DNA of 64,000 nt from Streptomyces sp. NP-1717 (GCF_022695985.1 NZ_JAAPBF010000013.1:1-64000); one strand, 5' to 3'; counted from the first letter of the stretch, positions 46,828 to 56,363 are shown. Numbers and translations: made by a program. Notes: generated from the letters alone by a model not told the origin.

Positions 46828-47307
46828 CTACCGGCGCGTGAGCCGGGCGAGGTGGGCGTCCAGGGGCTGGACCCGCCCGGGGAGGGCTTCCCGGAGATCC
46901 CACCAGCGGATGGCCGCGATCTCCTCGTTGGGCCGGAAGTCCTGGACAGTGGTGGTGTGGCCCGCGAAGAGTGCGGCGTACTCGGCCCGCTGGTCGGGCG
47001 CGAGTACGAACCGCGCGTAGCCGATGAACCGTAACGGTCCATCGGCACCCTGGCCGCTCTCCTCCAGCAACTCGCGGACGGCTGCCTCACGAGGGGTCTC
47101 ACCGTCCTCCGTACGCCCGCCGGGAAGCTCCCAGCGCCGGCGGAAACGGTCGAAGACCATGAGGACACGGCCGGCGTGCCAGAGGGCGACAAGTGCCGTC
47201 GGCAGGGGTGCGTCACCCGGCGGCGCGCCTTCCGCCCCACGCGCGAAGGCGACCAGGGCGTTTCCGTGACCGTCGACAACGAGCGGCGGGACGGTGGAGT
47301 CGAACAC
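46828..47307 (-). CDS. Nudix hydrolase, TTA codon
   Basis: A 159-residue protein with a complete Nudix box, GGRTEDGETPREAAVRELLEESG (about residues 63-85), fitting GX5EX7REUXEEXGU for cleaving nucleoside diphosphate-X substrates. RRWELP before the box is typical. Codon 92 is TTA (47032-47034), so bldA should be needed. The start is a GTG at 47307 with a weak ribosome site. The substrate cannot be inferred. Confidence 0.85.
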   Translation of the reverse strand: MFDSTVPPLVVDGHGNALVAFARGAEGAPPGDAPLPTALVALWHAGRVLMVFDRFRRRWELPGGRTEDGETPREAAVRELLEESGQGADGPLRFIGYARFVLAPDQRAEYAALFAGHTTTVQDFRPNEEIAAIRWWDLREALPGRVQPLDAHLARLTRR

Positions 47308-47481
47308 CTCGTATCACCCGCTCCTACGCAGACGTGGACCACTTCCCCACGGGGGATGCGGTGTTGAACGCTCCGCAGACTCTACGAGGCTGTGTGTACT
47401 TCGCCCGGATGCGGCCGCGTACCGAGGAACGCGGCCCCGTGATCGATGTCGAGTCGGACGGTGCCCGGCCGGCCCGGCCGG

Positions 47482-48462
47482 CTATCCCGCCGACGCGCGG
47501 TGTTCCGCCGCGCGGATCGCGTCGCGGTAGATGCGGGCCGTCGCGCGCAGGGCGGCTTCCGGGTCCACGCCCGACTGTTCCGCGCGGGCGGCCAGGGCGA
47601 GGAGTTCGTAGCCGATGCCCTCGCCGCGCGGGAGCGGGACGTCCAGGGGCGCGGCGGTGGCGCGGGAGGTGAGTTTGGCGGCCAGGGCGAGCGCCGGCTG
47701 GCCGAGCGGGACGCCGTCCGTGACGGAGTCGCGCTGCTTCTCCTCCGCCTTCGTACGCAGCCAGTGCGCCTTGACGTCGGCGGGGGTCTCGGCCGTCTCG
47801 TCGCCGAAGACATGGGGGTGGCGGTGGATGAGCTTGTCCACGATCGTGGCGGCGACGTCGTCGATCGAGAAGGGTTCGTCGTCGTCCTCCTCCGCGATGC
47901 GGGCGTGGAAGACCACCTGGAGCAGTACGTCCCCCAGCTCCTCGCGCAGTTCCTCGCGGTCGCCGTTCTCGATCGCCTCGACCAGTTCGTACGCCTCCTC
48001 GATGGCGTACTTGGCGAGGCCCTCGTGCGTCCGGGTGGACGACCACGGGCATTCGGCGCGGATCCGGTCCATGACCTGGACGAGGTCGAGGAGCCGGGCG
48101 CCCGGAAGGTCGTAGGAGCCGGGGAGCAGTTCCAGGTCGGGCATCCGCACCCTGCCCGAGCCCGCGAGGCGGGAGAGGCCGTCGGTGAGGGCCTGGTCGC
48201 CCTCACCGGAGGGCAGGACCACGACCGTACGGCCGCCGGAGCAGGCGTCGACCAGCTCCGCGGCGGTGGGGGCGGAGATTTCGACGGTGACGCCTGCCTC
48301 GCGCAGATACGGCAGCTGGGGGTGCGCGGGGTCCGCGCACAGGACCTGGTCGGCCTCGTGGAGCGTCTGCCAGGCGGGCCAGGACAGCACACCGGGCGCG
48401 ACCCGGTGGCTGACGGTCAGCAGGACGATACGGCCGGGGTCGACGGCGGGTTCTTCAGTCAC
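47482..48462 (-). CDS. mazG: MazG nucleoside triphosphate pyrophosphohydrolase
   Basis: A 326-residue MazG protein that hydrolyses (often damaged) NTPs to NMP and pyrophosphate. The MazG domain (about 130-240) has the metal motif EEAYELVEAIENGDREELREELGD (described as a motif), followed by HRHPHVFGDE. The N-terminal 115 residues look like a degenerate tetrapyrrole-methylase/SAM domain often fused to MazG, and there is a C-terminal helical extension. I start at GTG 48462, which GGTAGG precedes at a distance; a TTG at 48471 is an alternative. Confidence 0.9.
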   Translation of the reverse strand: MTEEPAVDPGRIVLLTVSHRVAPGVLSWPAWQTLHEADQVLCADPAHPQLPYLREAGVTVEISAPTAAELVDACSGGRTVVVLPSGEGDQALTDGLSRLAGSGRVRMPDLELLPGSYDLPGARLLDLVQVMDRIRAECPWSSTRTHEGLAKYAIEEAYELVEAIENGDREELREELGDVLLQVVFHARIAEEDDDEPFSIDDVAATIVDKLIHRHPHVFGDETAETPADVKAHWLRTKAEEKQRDSVTDGVPLGQPALALAAKLTSRATAAPLDVPLPRGEGIGYELLALAARAEQSGVDPEAALRATARIYRDAIRAAEHRASAG

Positions 48463-48531
48463 CCGAAGCAACCTACCCCCGGCCGCCGGCCGTCCCTCAC
48501 GCGCGGGCGCGCTCAGCCCGCGCGCGGGCGC

Positions 48532-49191
48532 TCACGCCCCGGCGGGGACCTGCTCCGGCGGCGCTTCCTTCGTGACCTGGGTGAGCCACGGCGTCTTCGT
48601 CTCGCCGAGCCTGACCTGCTTCACGTCCCAGGCGCCGTACCGGGGGTTGACGTCGATGCCGAGCTTCTCGGACGTCTTCACCAGCGTGCCGAGGACCTGC
48701 TGCTGCCCCTCCGGCGTCGTCGTGTTGGCGCCGAGCGACTCCGCCAGCTTCGACATCAGCACCTCGCGGCGGATCGCGGTGTCGATCTGGTCCGGGGTGA
48801 GCGCGCCCTGCTGGAGCAGCATCGCCGCGAGCTGGTCCTCGCCGCCGGACTGCTGGGCCGCCACCTGCCGGGTGGTCTGGATCTCCTTGCGGGACACCGT
48901 GACGCCCGCGTCGTCCGCGGCCTTCTCCAGGATCCGGTCGAAGATCATGCTGTTGAGCTTGACCTGGCCGAGCTGGCCGGTGTTCTTGATGAGCTCGGCC
49001 GCCTGCGGGGACGCCTCCTGCGCGTCGCGTACGTCCCGTACCTGGGCCTGCAGCGCGGACACCTCGATGCGCTCGCCGCCGACGACGGCCGCGGCGCCGG
49101 GGTGGGCGTCGTTGCCGCAGGCGGTGAGGAGCGGGGCCGCTGCGAGGAGCGCGGCTGTGAGGGTGAGCGCTGTGCGACGGCGGCGGTGCAA
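48532..49191 (-). CDS. SurA N-terminal-domain lipoprotein
   Basis: A 219-residue lipoprotein: a lipobox LLTAC with Cys25 after a basic N-terminus. The SurA_N chaperone-like domain follows (about 35-190), with IEVSALQAQVRDVRDAQ and VTVSRKEIQTTR. No PPIase (parvulin) domain is present. It probably assists folding of secreted proteins at the membrane. A TTG at 49191 lies seven bases after AGGAGG, which decides the start against a TTG at 49215. Confidence 0.85.
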   Translation of the reverse strand: MHRRRRTALTLTAALLAAAPLLTACGNDAHPGAAAVVGGERIEVSALQAQVRDVRDAQEASPQAAELIKNTGQLGQVKLNSMIFDRILEKAADDAGVTVSRKEIQTTRQVAAQQSGGEDQLAAMLLQQGALTPDQIDTAIRREVLMSKLAESLGANTTTPEGQQQVLGTLVKTSEKLGIDVNPRYGAWDVKQVRLGETKTPWLTQVTKEAPPEQVPAGA

Positions 49192-49333
49192 AGGGTGCCT
49201 CCTGGATCGTGACAACGACCGTGCGTTGATCGATGTTAGGCAGTGGCGGTGGATCCGATCCAGTCAGCCGGAGTTTTTTCGAAAACTTCGCCGAATTCGC
49301 GATCGCGTTTACGACGGGCGGGCCCGGCCACCG

Positions 49334-49765
49334 TTATCCCTCGATACGGGCCGGGGCCGGACCCGCGGCGACGGGCTCCGGTGCCGGATCGTCCCGGTCG
49401 GGGCGGAGCATGATCGTGCGGGAGACCGCGAAGGTGATCGGGACGGCCGCGGCGGCGGCGATCAGCGGCGCGTACCGGCTGCTGAGGTGGAGCACGTCGA
49501 CCAGCAGATAGACGCCGCTGGTGGTGATGGTGAAATTCGCCGCGTTGGTGAGCGGGAAGAGCAGAAACTTCCGCCAGGTCGGCCGGGTCCGGTAGGTGAA
49601 GCGGGAGTTGAGGAAGAAGGAGCCGGTCATGCTGAGCGCGAAGGCGACGACATGCGCGGCGACATACGGCAGCCAGGTCAGCAGCACGAGATAGCAGGCG
49701 TAGTACGTACCGGTGTTGACGACTCCGACGAGCGCGAATCTGATCAGCTGGCCCCGCACCGTCAT
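49334..49765 (-). CDS. GtrA/GtcA-family flippase-like membrane protein
   Basis: A 143-residue GtrA-family protein with four predicted helices: LIRFALVGVVNTGTYYACYLVLL, AAHVVAFALSMTGSFFLNSRFTY, then two more. GtrA/GtcA proteins are thought to flip undecaprenyl-phosphate sugars. The ATG at 49765 overlaps the glycosyltransferase stop (ATGA), so the pair is coupled. It is likely the flippase of a CsbB/GtcA/YfhO-type system. Confidence 0.9.
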   Translation of the reverse strand: MTVRGQLIRFALVGVVNTGTYYACYLVLLTWLPYVAAHVVAFALSMTGSFFLNSRFTYRTRPTWRKFLLFPLTNAANFTITTSGVYLLVDVLHLSSRYAPLIAAAAAVPITFAVSRTIMLRPDRDDPAPEPVAAGPAPARIEG

Positions 49766-50784
49766 GTGCCCACGAGCTCCTGCTCCTGATCCTGATCCGT
49801 CGCCGCGTCCGCCGTCGGACGTGTCCCGCGCGGCCGGTCCGCGTCGGTCGCCGCCACGAGATAGTGGGGGCGCCGTTTCACCTCGTAATAGATGCGGCCG
49901 ACGTACTCGCCGACGACTCCCACCATCACCATCTGTACGCCCGACAGCGCCGTGACGGCCACCAGAAGTGTGACATAGCCGGGGGTGTCGACCCCGTTCA
50001 CCAGCGCGACGCCGACAATCCACGCCGCGTACAGGGAGGCGAGCGACAGCAGCAGCAGTCCGAGATGGAGCGCGGCACGCAGCGGTTTGTCGTTGAAGGA
50101 GAGCAAGCCGTCGAGTCCGTAGTTGAGCAGCTTTCCGAAGCTCCATTTGGAACGGCCCTGTTCACGCGCCGCGTTCTCGTACTCGAATGTGGTGGAGCGG
50201 AATCCGACCCACGCGAAGATTCCCTTGGAGAAGCGGTTGTACTCGGCGAGGGCGAGCACCGCGTCCACCGCGCGGCGCGAGAGCAGCCGGAAGTCACCGA
50301 CGCCGTCGACGAGTTCGACGTCGATCAGACGGTTGATGAGCCGGTAGTACGCGCGGGCGGCCAGCGTGCGGGTGACACGGTCGCCGGTGCGGGTGCGGCG
50401 GGCGATGACCTGCTCGTAGCCCCGCTCGTGCAGTTCGAGCATGCGGCGGACCAGCTCCGGCGGATGCTGGAGGTCCGCGTCCATGATGACGACGGCCGCG
50501 CCCTTGGCGTACTGGAGTCCGGCGAGCATCGCCGACTCCTTGCCGAAGTTGCGGCTGAAGGAGACGTACCGGGTGCGGGGGTCGGCCGCGGCGATCCGCT
50601 CCAGCCGCTCCAGAGTGCCGTCCCGGCTTCCGTCGTCCACATAGACGAGCTCGAATTCATGCCCGAGTTCCCCTTCGAGCAGCGCGAGTTCACCGGTCAC
50701 ACGGTCATGGAAGCGGTCGACGATCCCCGCTTCGTCGAAGCACGGGACAACTAAGGAGATCAGCACCGTAGAACGGAATCCCAC
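49762..50784 (-). CDS. GT2 undecaprenyl-phosphate glycosyltransferase (CsbB/GtrB-like)
   Basis: A 340-residue GT2 enzyme of the DPMS/GtrB/CsbB type. The N-terminal GT-A domain has LVVPCFDEAG, VDDGSRDGT, the DXD-type metal motif MDADLQHPPE and DFRLLSRRAVDAV. The last 100 residues hold two membrane helices (near LHLGLLLLSLASLYAAWI and LLVAVTALSGVQMVMVGVVG), and a short acidic/Gln-rich tail follows. It would load a sugar from a nucleotide donor onto undecaprenyl phosphate. The chosen GTG at 50784 is in the usual place but lacks a clear ribosome site. Confidence 0.9.
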   Translation of the reverse strand: MGFRSTVLISLVVPCFDEAGIVDRFHDRVTGELALLEGELGHEFELVYVDDGSRDGTLERLERIAAADPRTRYVSFSRNFGKESAMLAGLQYAKGAAVVIMDADLQHPPELVRRMLELHERGYEQVIARRTRTGDRVTRTLAARAYYRLINRLIDVELVDGVGDFRLLSRRAVDAVLALAEYNRFSKGIFAWVGFRSTTFEYENAAREQGRSKWSFGKLLNYGLDGLLSFNDKPLRAALHLGLLLLSLASLYAAWIVGVALVNGVDTPGYVTLLVAVTALSGVQMVMVGVVGEYVGRIYYEVKRRPHYLVAATDADRPRGTRPTADAATDQDQEQELVGT

Positions 50785-50890
50785 CGGAATGTCACCGGTG
50801 GAGTCCCTTGGTGAATGACAAGCGGCCATCGAGTGAACTGAAGCGTTAATGGACCTTTTGTCGGCATCCACGCTGACATATTCGATCACT

Positions 50891-53371
50891 ATGCCGACCC
50901 TGCAATCCTTACGTGGCCGGGCAGCCGTGTTCGCCGCCCTCGTCACCGTGACCGCCGTCTGCGCCGGTGACGCCGCCGCCCGGAGCTTTCCGTTCGGTGC
51001 CGGCACCCGGAGCGTCAATGACCTGGGCAACCAGTTCGTGCCCTTCCACGCCAAGCTGTGGGACCTGCTGCACGGGCGCGGGGACGGCGGGATCCTGCTC
51101 AACTGGCAGTCCGGGTACGGCACCGCGTTCCTGCCCGACCTCGGTACGTATCTGACGAGTCCGTTCGCCCTGCTCGTCGGTCTCTTCCCCCGGGACCGGA
51201 TCGATCTCGCCGTCTATGTGATCACCGTGCTGAAGATGGCGGCGGCGGGCGCGGCGATGGCGTGGCTGCTGCCGGCCTCCGTACGGGAGCGGCACGGCAC
51301 CGGGCAGGAGCGGTTCGCCGCACCGTGGTGGGCCGCCGGGGTGCTCGGCGCCACGTACGCGCTCTGCGGATGGTCCGTCATCGAGGCGTCGTACAACCCG
51401 ATGTGGCTCGACGGGCTCATCGGCTTCCCGCTGCTCTGTCTGGTCGGCGAGTGGGTGCGGGCAGGCCGCCGGCCGGTCCTCGGACCGCTGGTCGTCGCCC
51501 TCGTGTGGGTCGCGAACTTCTACACCGCGTACATGGCGACCCTCGGCGCCGCACTCGTGCTCGGCGTCCAGCTCCTGCTCACCCGACAGGTCTTGCACGC
51601 GCGCCTGCGTGTCCTGCTGCGCGGCGCGACGACCGTGCTGCTCGGCATCGGGCTCGCCGCGCCCGTGCTGCTGCCGGTGGTCATGGGGACGCGGCACGCC
51701 TATCCGGGCTGGACGACGGAGTTCGAACGGGCCGCGTGGAGCGAGGTGTTCGCGCGGGCGCTGCCCGCGACGTACGACTTCTTCACGCCCGCCGTCTTCC
51801 TGGGCGGGGGCGCGCTGCTGCTCGCCGCCGCGCTGCCGTTCAACCGGGCGGTGCCGGGGCGCGAGCGGCTGGCGTGGGCGGGGCTCGCGGGCGCCGTCGC
51901 GCTCTCCCTCCAGTGGGGGCCGACCCATCTGGTGTGGCACGCCTTCGCGACACCCAACGGCAGTCCGTTCCGGCAGACGTTCGTGCTGTCGGGGCTGCTG
52001 GTGATCGCGGCCTGGCGGTGTCTGGCGTACGGCCGGCCGGGCCGCCGCGCGCTGCTCGGCGGTACGGGTGTGCTTCTCGCGCTCGGACTCGTGGCCGCGA
52101 CCGGCGCGGCCGGCGCGCCGGCCGGGCGCCGTGCCCTCGCGCTGTTCGTGTGCGGGACCATGGCGGCGGGCGCGGCGCTGCTGGTGATGCGGCTGAGGGG
52201 CCGGAAGTACGCGGCGCTCGCCGCGCTGCTCCTCGTGGGCGGGCTCGTCGGTCAGGCGGCGGCGACCACCGCGTACGCCGACCGGGAGCGGCTGAAACGG
52301 CTGGACAGCTACCCCGCGTGGGCCGGGGCCCACGACAGGCGCGCCGCCGCCCTGGCCGCCGCCGACGGGTGGCCGCGCTACCGCACCGATCCCGGGCGCG
52401 CCCAGATCACCGCCAACGACCCGCTGCTGCTCGGTGGGCAGGGCGCCTCCTACTACAGCAGTCACACGCCCGAGGTGCTGACGCGCACCCTCGGCGCGCT
52501 GGGCGCCGGCTGGACGTCGAACGGGCGGGCCGTACAGAGCCTGGACAACCCGGTCGTGGACGCGGTGTTCGCGGTCGGCGCGCGCTTCCGTACGGAGGCG
52601 GATGGGTCCCTGGAGCCGAGCCGCGCGGACGTCCCGCCGCTGGTGACCGTACGGCCGCCTCAGAGCGCGCGACCGCGGTACGGAGGTTCCCCCTTCCGTA
52701 ACCAGGAGCTGCTGCTCGGCTCGCGCGTCTACTCCTCCCCCGTGGCCGGCGCCTGTCCGGCCGGCCGCGAGGTCTTCCTCCGGGCTCCGGATTACTACGG
52801 CACCGCCCGCCTCGGCGACGCGCCGCCGGTCATGCTGCGCGGCGACAAGCCGCGCTGGCGCGCGGCCGTGACATCGCTCGGGACCGCCGGACGGGCCGGT
52901 GAGCGGGTCACGTTCGACCGCGCGGCGCCGGACGCGTGGTCGGTGGCCTGTCTGGACCGGACGCGGCTGGCCGCCGCCGTGGACCGGCTGACGGAGACGG
53001 GCGCCGTCTCCGTGCGGGTGTCCGGCGACGGCGTACGGGCCCAACTGCCGCCCGGCAGCACGGGAACGGCCGTCCTCGCCGCTCCCCGGATCGCCGGCTG
53101 GAGCTGCGCCGGGCGGCCGGCCGACTCGTACCTGGGCCTGGTCGCCGTCCCGCTGGACCCGGACGGCACGACCACGTCGGTCGACTGCTCGTTCCGGCCG
53201 CCGGGGCTGCGCTCGGGGGCCGCCGCGGGAGGGGCCTCCCTGCTGGTGCTGCTGGGCGTCGCCGCGCTCTCCGTGAGGAGGCGACGTCGCGAACGGCCGG
53301 TACCGGAGGAGCTACTTGCGCCGGGTGGTGCCGCCCCTGAACTGCTGCCGTCGGTCGAGTCCGCGCCGTAG
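50891..53371 (+). CDS. YfhO-family polytopic membrane glycosyltransferase, TTA codon
   Basis: An 826-residue YfhO-family protein (GT-C-like). An extracellular loop GDGGILLNWQSGYGTAF follows the first helix, about 12 helices fill residues 10-470, then an extracellular domain (about 470-790) and a last helix (about 795-812) with an Arg-rich cytoplasmic end. B. subtilis YfhO transfers sugars to lipoteichoic acid. Codon 7 is TTA (50909-50911). It diverges from the GT2/GtrA pair. An ATG at 50849 adds 14 residues; neither has a strong ribosome site. The 3' end overlaps the kinase gene by 60 bases. Confidence 0.85.
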   Translation: MPTLQSLRGRAAVFAALVTVTAVCAGDAAARSFPFGAGTRSVNDLGNQFVPFHAKLWDLLHGRGDGGILLNWQSGYGTAFLPDLGTYLTSPFALLVGLFPRDRIDLAVYVITVLKMAAAGAAMAWLLPASVRERHGTGQERFAAPWWAAGVLGATYALCGWSVIEASYNPMWLDGLIGFPLLCLVGEWVRAGRRPVLGPLVVALVWVANFYTAYMATLGAALVLGVQLLLTRQVLHARLRVLLRGATTVLLGIGLAAPVLLPVVMGTRHAYPGWTTEFERAAWSEVFARALPATYDFFTPAVFLGGGALLLAAALPFNRAVPGRERLAWAGLAGAVALSLQWGPTHLVWHAFATPNGSPFRQTFVLSGLLVIAAWRCLAYGRPGRRALLGGTGVLLALGLVAATGAAGAPAGRRALALFVCGTMAAGAALLVMRLRGRKYAALAALLLVGGLVGQAAATTAYADRERLKRLDSYPAWAGAHDRRAAALAAADGWPRYRTDPGRAQITANDPLLLGGQGASYYSSHTPEVLTRTLGALGAGWTSNGRAVQSLDNPVVDAVFAVGARFRTEADGSLEPSRADVPPLVTVRPPQSARPRYGGSPFRNQELLLGSRVYSSPVAGACPAGREVFLRAPDYYGTARLGDAPPVMLRGDKPRWRAAVTSLGTAGRAGERVTFDRAAPDAWSVACLDRTRLAAAVDRLTETGAVSVRVSGDGVRAQLPPGSTGTAVLAAPRIAGWSCAGRPADSYLGLVAVPLDPDGTTTSVDCSFRPPGLRSGAAAGGASLLVLLGVAALSVRRRRRERPVPEELLAPGGAAPELLPSVESAP

Positions 53372-54886
53372 TTCGACCGGCAGCGGATGGTACGGGCCGT
53401 AGACCCGCTCCGCGTCGTACAGCAGGTACTGCAACTGCTGCTGCGCCGCCGCGTGGTCGCCCACCGCGAGCAGCAGATGCCCGATGCGGTGTCTGATGTC
53501 GAAGGCGCGCGACTGGTCGCCGCCCGGCTGCCCGGTGCCTTCGTAGTAGGGCAGCACCGCGCGGTACTCCTCCAGCGCCGCGCCCGCCTCGCCGAGCTGT
53601 TCGAGGCACTGCGCCGCGTCGTAGCGGAACTGGAGCGTCTGCGGGTCGCCGGGACCGGCCTCGGCCGCGCGGTCGTCGGCGAGCCGGCGCAGTTCGGGCA
53701 GGGCGCGGCGGTACTGGCCGTCGTCCATCAGCGTCGTCGCGTACTGCTTGCGCAGGATGCGCACGACCGGTGAGCGTTCGCCGTGCTCGGCCGCGGCCGC
53801 GGGGAGGATGCCGCCGAGGATGTCGACGGCCTGGGTGATGCTGCCCTCGCCGAGGAGGCGCTTGGCCTCGTCCACGGCCGCCGCGACGTCCGGGCGCCGC
53901 GCGGGGACGTGCTCCGGCTTGGGCGGCGGCAGGGGCGCGGACGGCGGGGCGGTGGCGCGGTCGGGCCAGGGCGCGTGGGGGCGCAGGAAGGGCCGGGTCG
54001 GGTCGAGCGGGGTGCCGGCGCTGCCGGAGCCGGGCGCGCCGACCACGCCGCGCGTGGGCAGCAGCGGGGCGAGCGCCTCGTACACCTCCTGCGCTCCGGC
54101 CGGGCGGTGCTGCGGGTCCTTGGCGAGCAGGCGCAGGACGAGCGCCTCCAGCGTCTCGGGGATCTCCGGGCGGATCCGGCGGACCGGCATCGGCGGTTCG
54201 TACAGATGCCGGTGCAGGACACCGAGGGCGGTCGCGCCGGGGAACGGGACGGTGCCGCTGAGGAGTTCGTGCAGGACCACGCCGAGGGCGTAGAGGTCGG
54301 TGTACGGGCCGACGGCGCCGCCCATCACCTGCTCGGGGGCCATGTAGGCGGGGCTGCCGATGACCGATCCGGTGTGGGTGAGGCGGGTGGTGTCGGTGTC
54401 GATGACGGAGGCGACGCCGAGGTCGAGCACGAGGACCGTGCCGTCGGGCTTGACCATCACGTTCCGCGGCTTGAGGTCGCGGTGGACGATGGGCACCGCG
54501 TGCACGGCGGCGAGCACGGCGCACAGTTGGGCGGCGACCGAGGCCGCCCACTGCCACGGGTAGGGCGCGTGCGTGGTGAAGTGGGCCGCGAGGTCGGTCC
54601 CCTCGACGTACTGCATGATCAGGAACAGCTCGTCGCCGTCGCTGCCCGCGTCGTGCACGGTGACCAGACCGGGGTGGTTGACCTGGGCGGTGACCCGGCA
54701 TTCGCGGATGAAGCGGCGGCGCATGTCCTCGGCGCCGGTGTCGGCGGCCATCTTGTCGGGGCGCAGCAGTTTCACGGCGACGCGGCGGCCCAGGCGCTGG
54801 TCGTACGCCGTCCAGACCTGGCCCATGCCGCCCTGGCCGATGAGCGTGGCCATCTCGTAACGGCCCGCGACGACGCGGGCGTTCAC
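53312..54886 (-). CDS. Ser/Thr protein kinase with C-terminal TPR region
   Basis: A 524-residue Hanks-type kinase. The domain (about 9-265) has P-loop GQGGMG (17-22), Lys39 in VAVKLL, HRDLKPRN near 135 and DLG in place of DFG. The A-loop SVIGSPAYMAPEQ is conserved. A Pro-rich link (about 275-330) leads to about 190 residues that look like tetratricopeptide repeats (RILRKQYATTLMDDGQYRRALPELRRL). No membrane helix is seen, but the coupled upstream gene encodes a membrane protein (GTGA overlap). The GTG at 54886 is the start. Confidence 0.9.
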   Translation of the reverse strand: MNARVVAGRYEMATLIGQGGMGQVWTAYDQRLGRRVAVKLLRPDKMAADTGAEDMRRRFIRECRVTAQVNHPGLVTVHDAGSDGDELFLIMQYVEGTDLAAHFTTHAPYPWQWAASVAAQLCAVLAAVHAVPIVHRDLKPRNVMVKPDGTVLVLDLGVASVIDTDTTRLTHTGSVIGSPAYMAPEQVMGGAVGPYTDLYALGVVLHELLSGTVPFPGATALGVLHRHLYEPPMPVRRIRPEIPETLEALVLRLLAKDPQHRPAGAQEVYEALAPLLPTRGVVGAPGSGSAGTPLDPTRPFLRPHAPWPDRATAPPSAPLPPPKPEHVPARRPDVAAAVDEAKRLLGEGSITQAVDILGGILPAAAAEHGERSPVVRILRKQYATTLMDDGQYRRALPELRRLADDRAAEAGPGDPQTLQFRYDAAQCLEQLGEAGAALEEYRAVLPYYEGTGQPGGDQSRAFDIRHRIGHLLLAVGDHAAAQQQLQYLLYDAERVYGPYHPLPVELRRGLDRRQQFRGGTTRRK

Positions 54887-55500
54887 CGCTTGTTGTCCTC
54901 GTCGCTGTCCCGGCGCAGGAGATCGCTGAGCTCGTCCAGTTCGGCGCGCACCTGGTCGATGCGGGGCGGCGCGGTGTGGTTGGGCTGCGCCGGTCCCGTG
55001 TTGGCGGGGCGGGGCTGCGGCTGGGGCTGTGGCTGCACCTGCGGGCCGGTCATGGGCCGGGTGGGGCCGCCGTACCCGTAACCGGTGTTGGCGGGCGGCT
55101 GGTACCCCTGCTGCGGTGTGACCTGCGGCGGGTAGTAGCCCGCGTACACGTGCCGCTGGGGCCCGTAGTGCTTGAAGTCCGCGTACAGGTAGTAGGCGAT
55201 GGCGGCGGCGCCGGTCATCAGCATGCCGCCCATGCCGGTGTTGCCCGCCGTGCTGCTGAAGTCGTCGGTGTCGTCGTGGGCGAGGAAGACGACCCACAGG
55301 ATGTTGAGGGCCACGTTGCCGATGAACAGCCACCAGTTCAGGGCGGACCGGGTCACGATCGCGAGCCGCAGCGTCGCCGTCCAGGCGAGAAAACCACAGC
55401 TGATCAGCGGCAATCCCACGAAGATCACTCTTATGAAGGCGAGCATCCCCGGCGAGGACGTGCCGTTCGGCGGAGGCTGCGCTATTCCGGGGCCGTGCAT
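54883..55500 (-). CDS. Hypothetical membrane protein coupled to kinase
   Basis: A 205-residue protein. Two or three membrane helices lie at about 18-60 (AFIRVIFVGLPLISCGFLAW, WWLFIGNVALNILWVVFLA) and about 88-106. After that comes a Gln/Pro/Gly/Tyr-rich tail (about 115-175) and a C-terminal helical stretch (DQVRAELDELSDLLRRDSDE). AGGAG precedes the ATG at 55500. The GTGA overlap with the kinase and the tail suggest that it anchors or is a substrate of the kinase. I recognise no family. Confidence 0.7.
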   Translation of the reverse strand: MHGPGIAQPPPNGTSSPGMLAFIRVIFVGLPLISCGFLAWTATLRLAIVTRSALNWWLFIGNVALNILWVVFLAHDDTDDFSSTAGNTGMGGMLMTGAAAIAYYLYADFKHYGPQRHVYAGYYPPQVTPQQGYQPPANTGYGYGGPTRPMTGPQVQPQPQPQPRPANTGPAQPNHTAPPRIDQVRAELDELSDLLRRDSDEDNKR

Positions 55501-55616
55501 GCTGCTCCTGACAGGCCAGGGGGGACGACTGCGAAAGCGTATCGAGGGTATCCAGCGGCACGACCTGCCGAACCCGCATCCATGGATCCCCCTGCCCCCG
55601 GACCTGTCCCCATCGC

Positions 55617-56363
55617 TCAGATCCGGTGACGCACCCACACATTGGGTTCGACGTAGACACCGTATCCGCGTGTGGCCTCGCAGTGCACGGGCAAGAGCGC
55701 TCCCGGTACGACGACGGACCCGTCCGTGTCGAACGGGAGCCCCGTCCACTCGCGCCACTGTCCGACCGAACCGGTCACCGTCATGGAGGCGGGCGCCACC
55801 GAGTCGATGACACCGCCCGCGCGCACATGGACGCGGAGCCAGGGGTCGTACGGCAGTCCGTCCTCGTCCCGTACGCGACGGGCGTACTCCTCCATCGGGG
55901 TGTGCGGCTCCCGGTGCTTGGCGCTGGGCCGTACCGGGGCGACGAGTTCGGCGAAGCCGCGGCTCCGGGCGTTCTCGCGCATCGCGGCGAGCATGGTGCC
56001 GGACAGTCCCCGCCCCTGCCGGCCGGTGGCGATCGTGATCTCGATCGCGCTGACGGTGTCGGGTGTCCTGCCGTGCCGCAGATCGGAGAACGCCCACAGC
56101 AGGGCCTGGTCCCAGCCGGTCGCCGGCAGGGTCTCACGTCCCTCGGCGCGGAGTTGGAAGGGGACGCTGAAGGCGCGCGCCACGACGGTCCCCTCCTCGT
56201 CCGTGCCGACGAGGGTGAACTCGGGCAGTTCGGCGACGATCCGGCCGATGTTCGCCCAGCCCACCGGGTCGTGGAGCATGAACTCCGGCCAGGTGTCGGC
56301 CATCCGCCACATCGGGTCGACGAGGTGGGGACGCTCGGCGAGCGTGGTGACTGTCAGCTCCAT
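55617..56363 (-). CDS. GNAT-family N-acetyltransferase
   Basis: A 248-residue protein with an acetyl-CoA-binding motif A region ATGRQGRGLSGTMLAAMRENA near 115-135 that fits the GNAT pattern R/QxxGxG/A. The flanking parts are longer than in simple GNAT proteins. The substrate is unknown. No coupling with neighbours. Confidence 0.75.
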   Translation of the reverse strand: MELTVTTLAERPHLVDPMWRMADTWPEFMLHDPVGWANIGRIVAELPEFTLVGTDEEGTVVARAFSVPFQLRAEGRETLPATGWDQALLWAFSDLRHGRTPDTVSAIEITIATGRQGRGLSGTMLAAMRENARSRGFAELVAPVRPSAKHREPHTPMEEYARRVRDEDGLPYDPWLRVHVRAGGVIDSVAPASMTVTGSVGQWREWTGLPFDTDGSVVVPGALLPVHCEATRGYGVYVEPNVWVRHRI

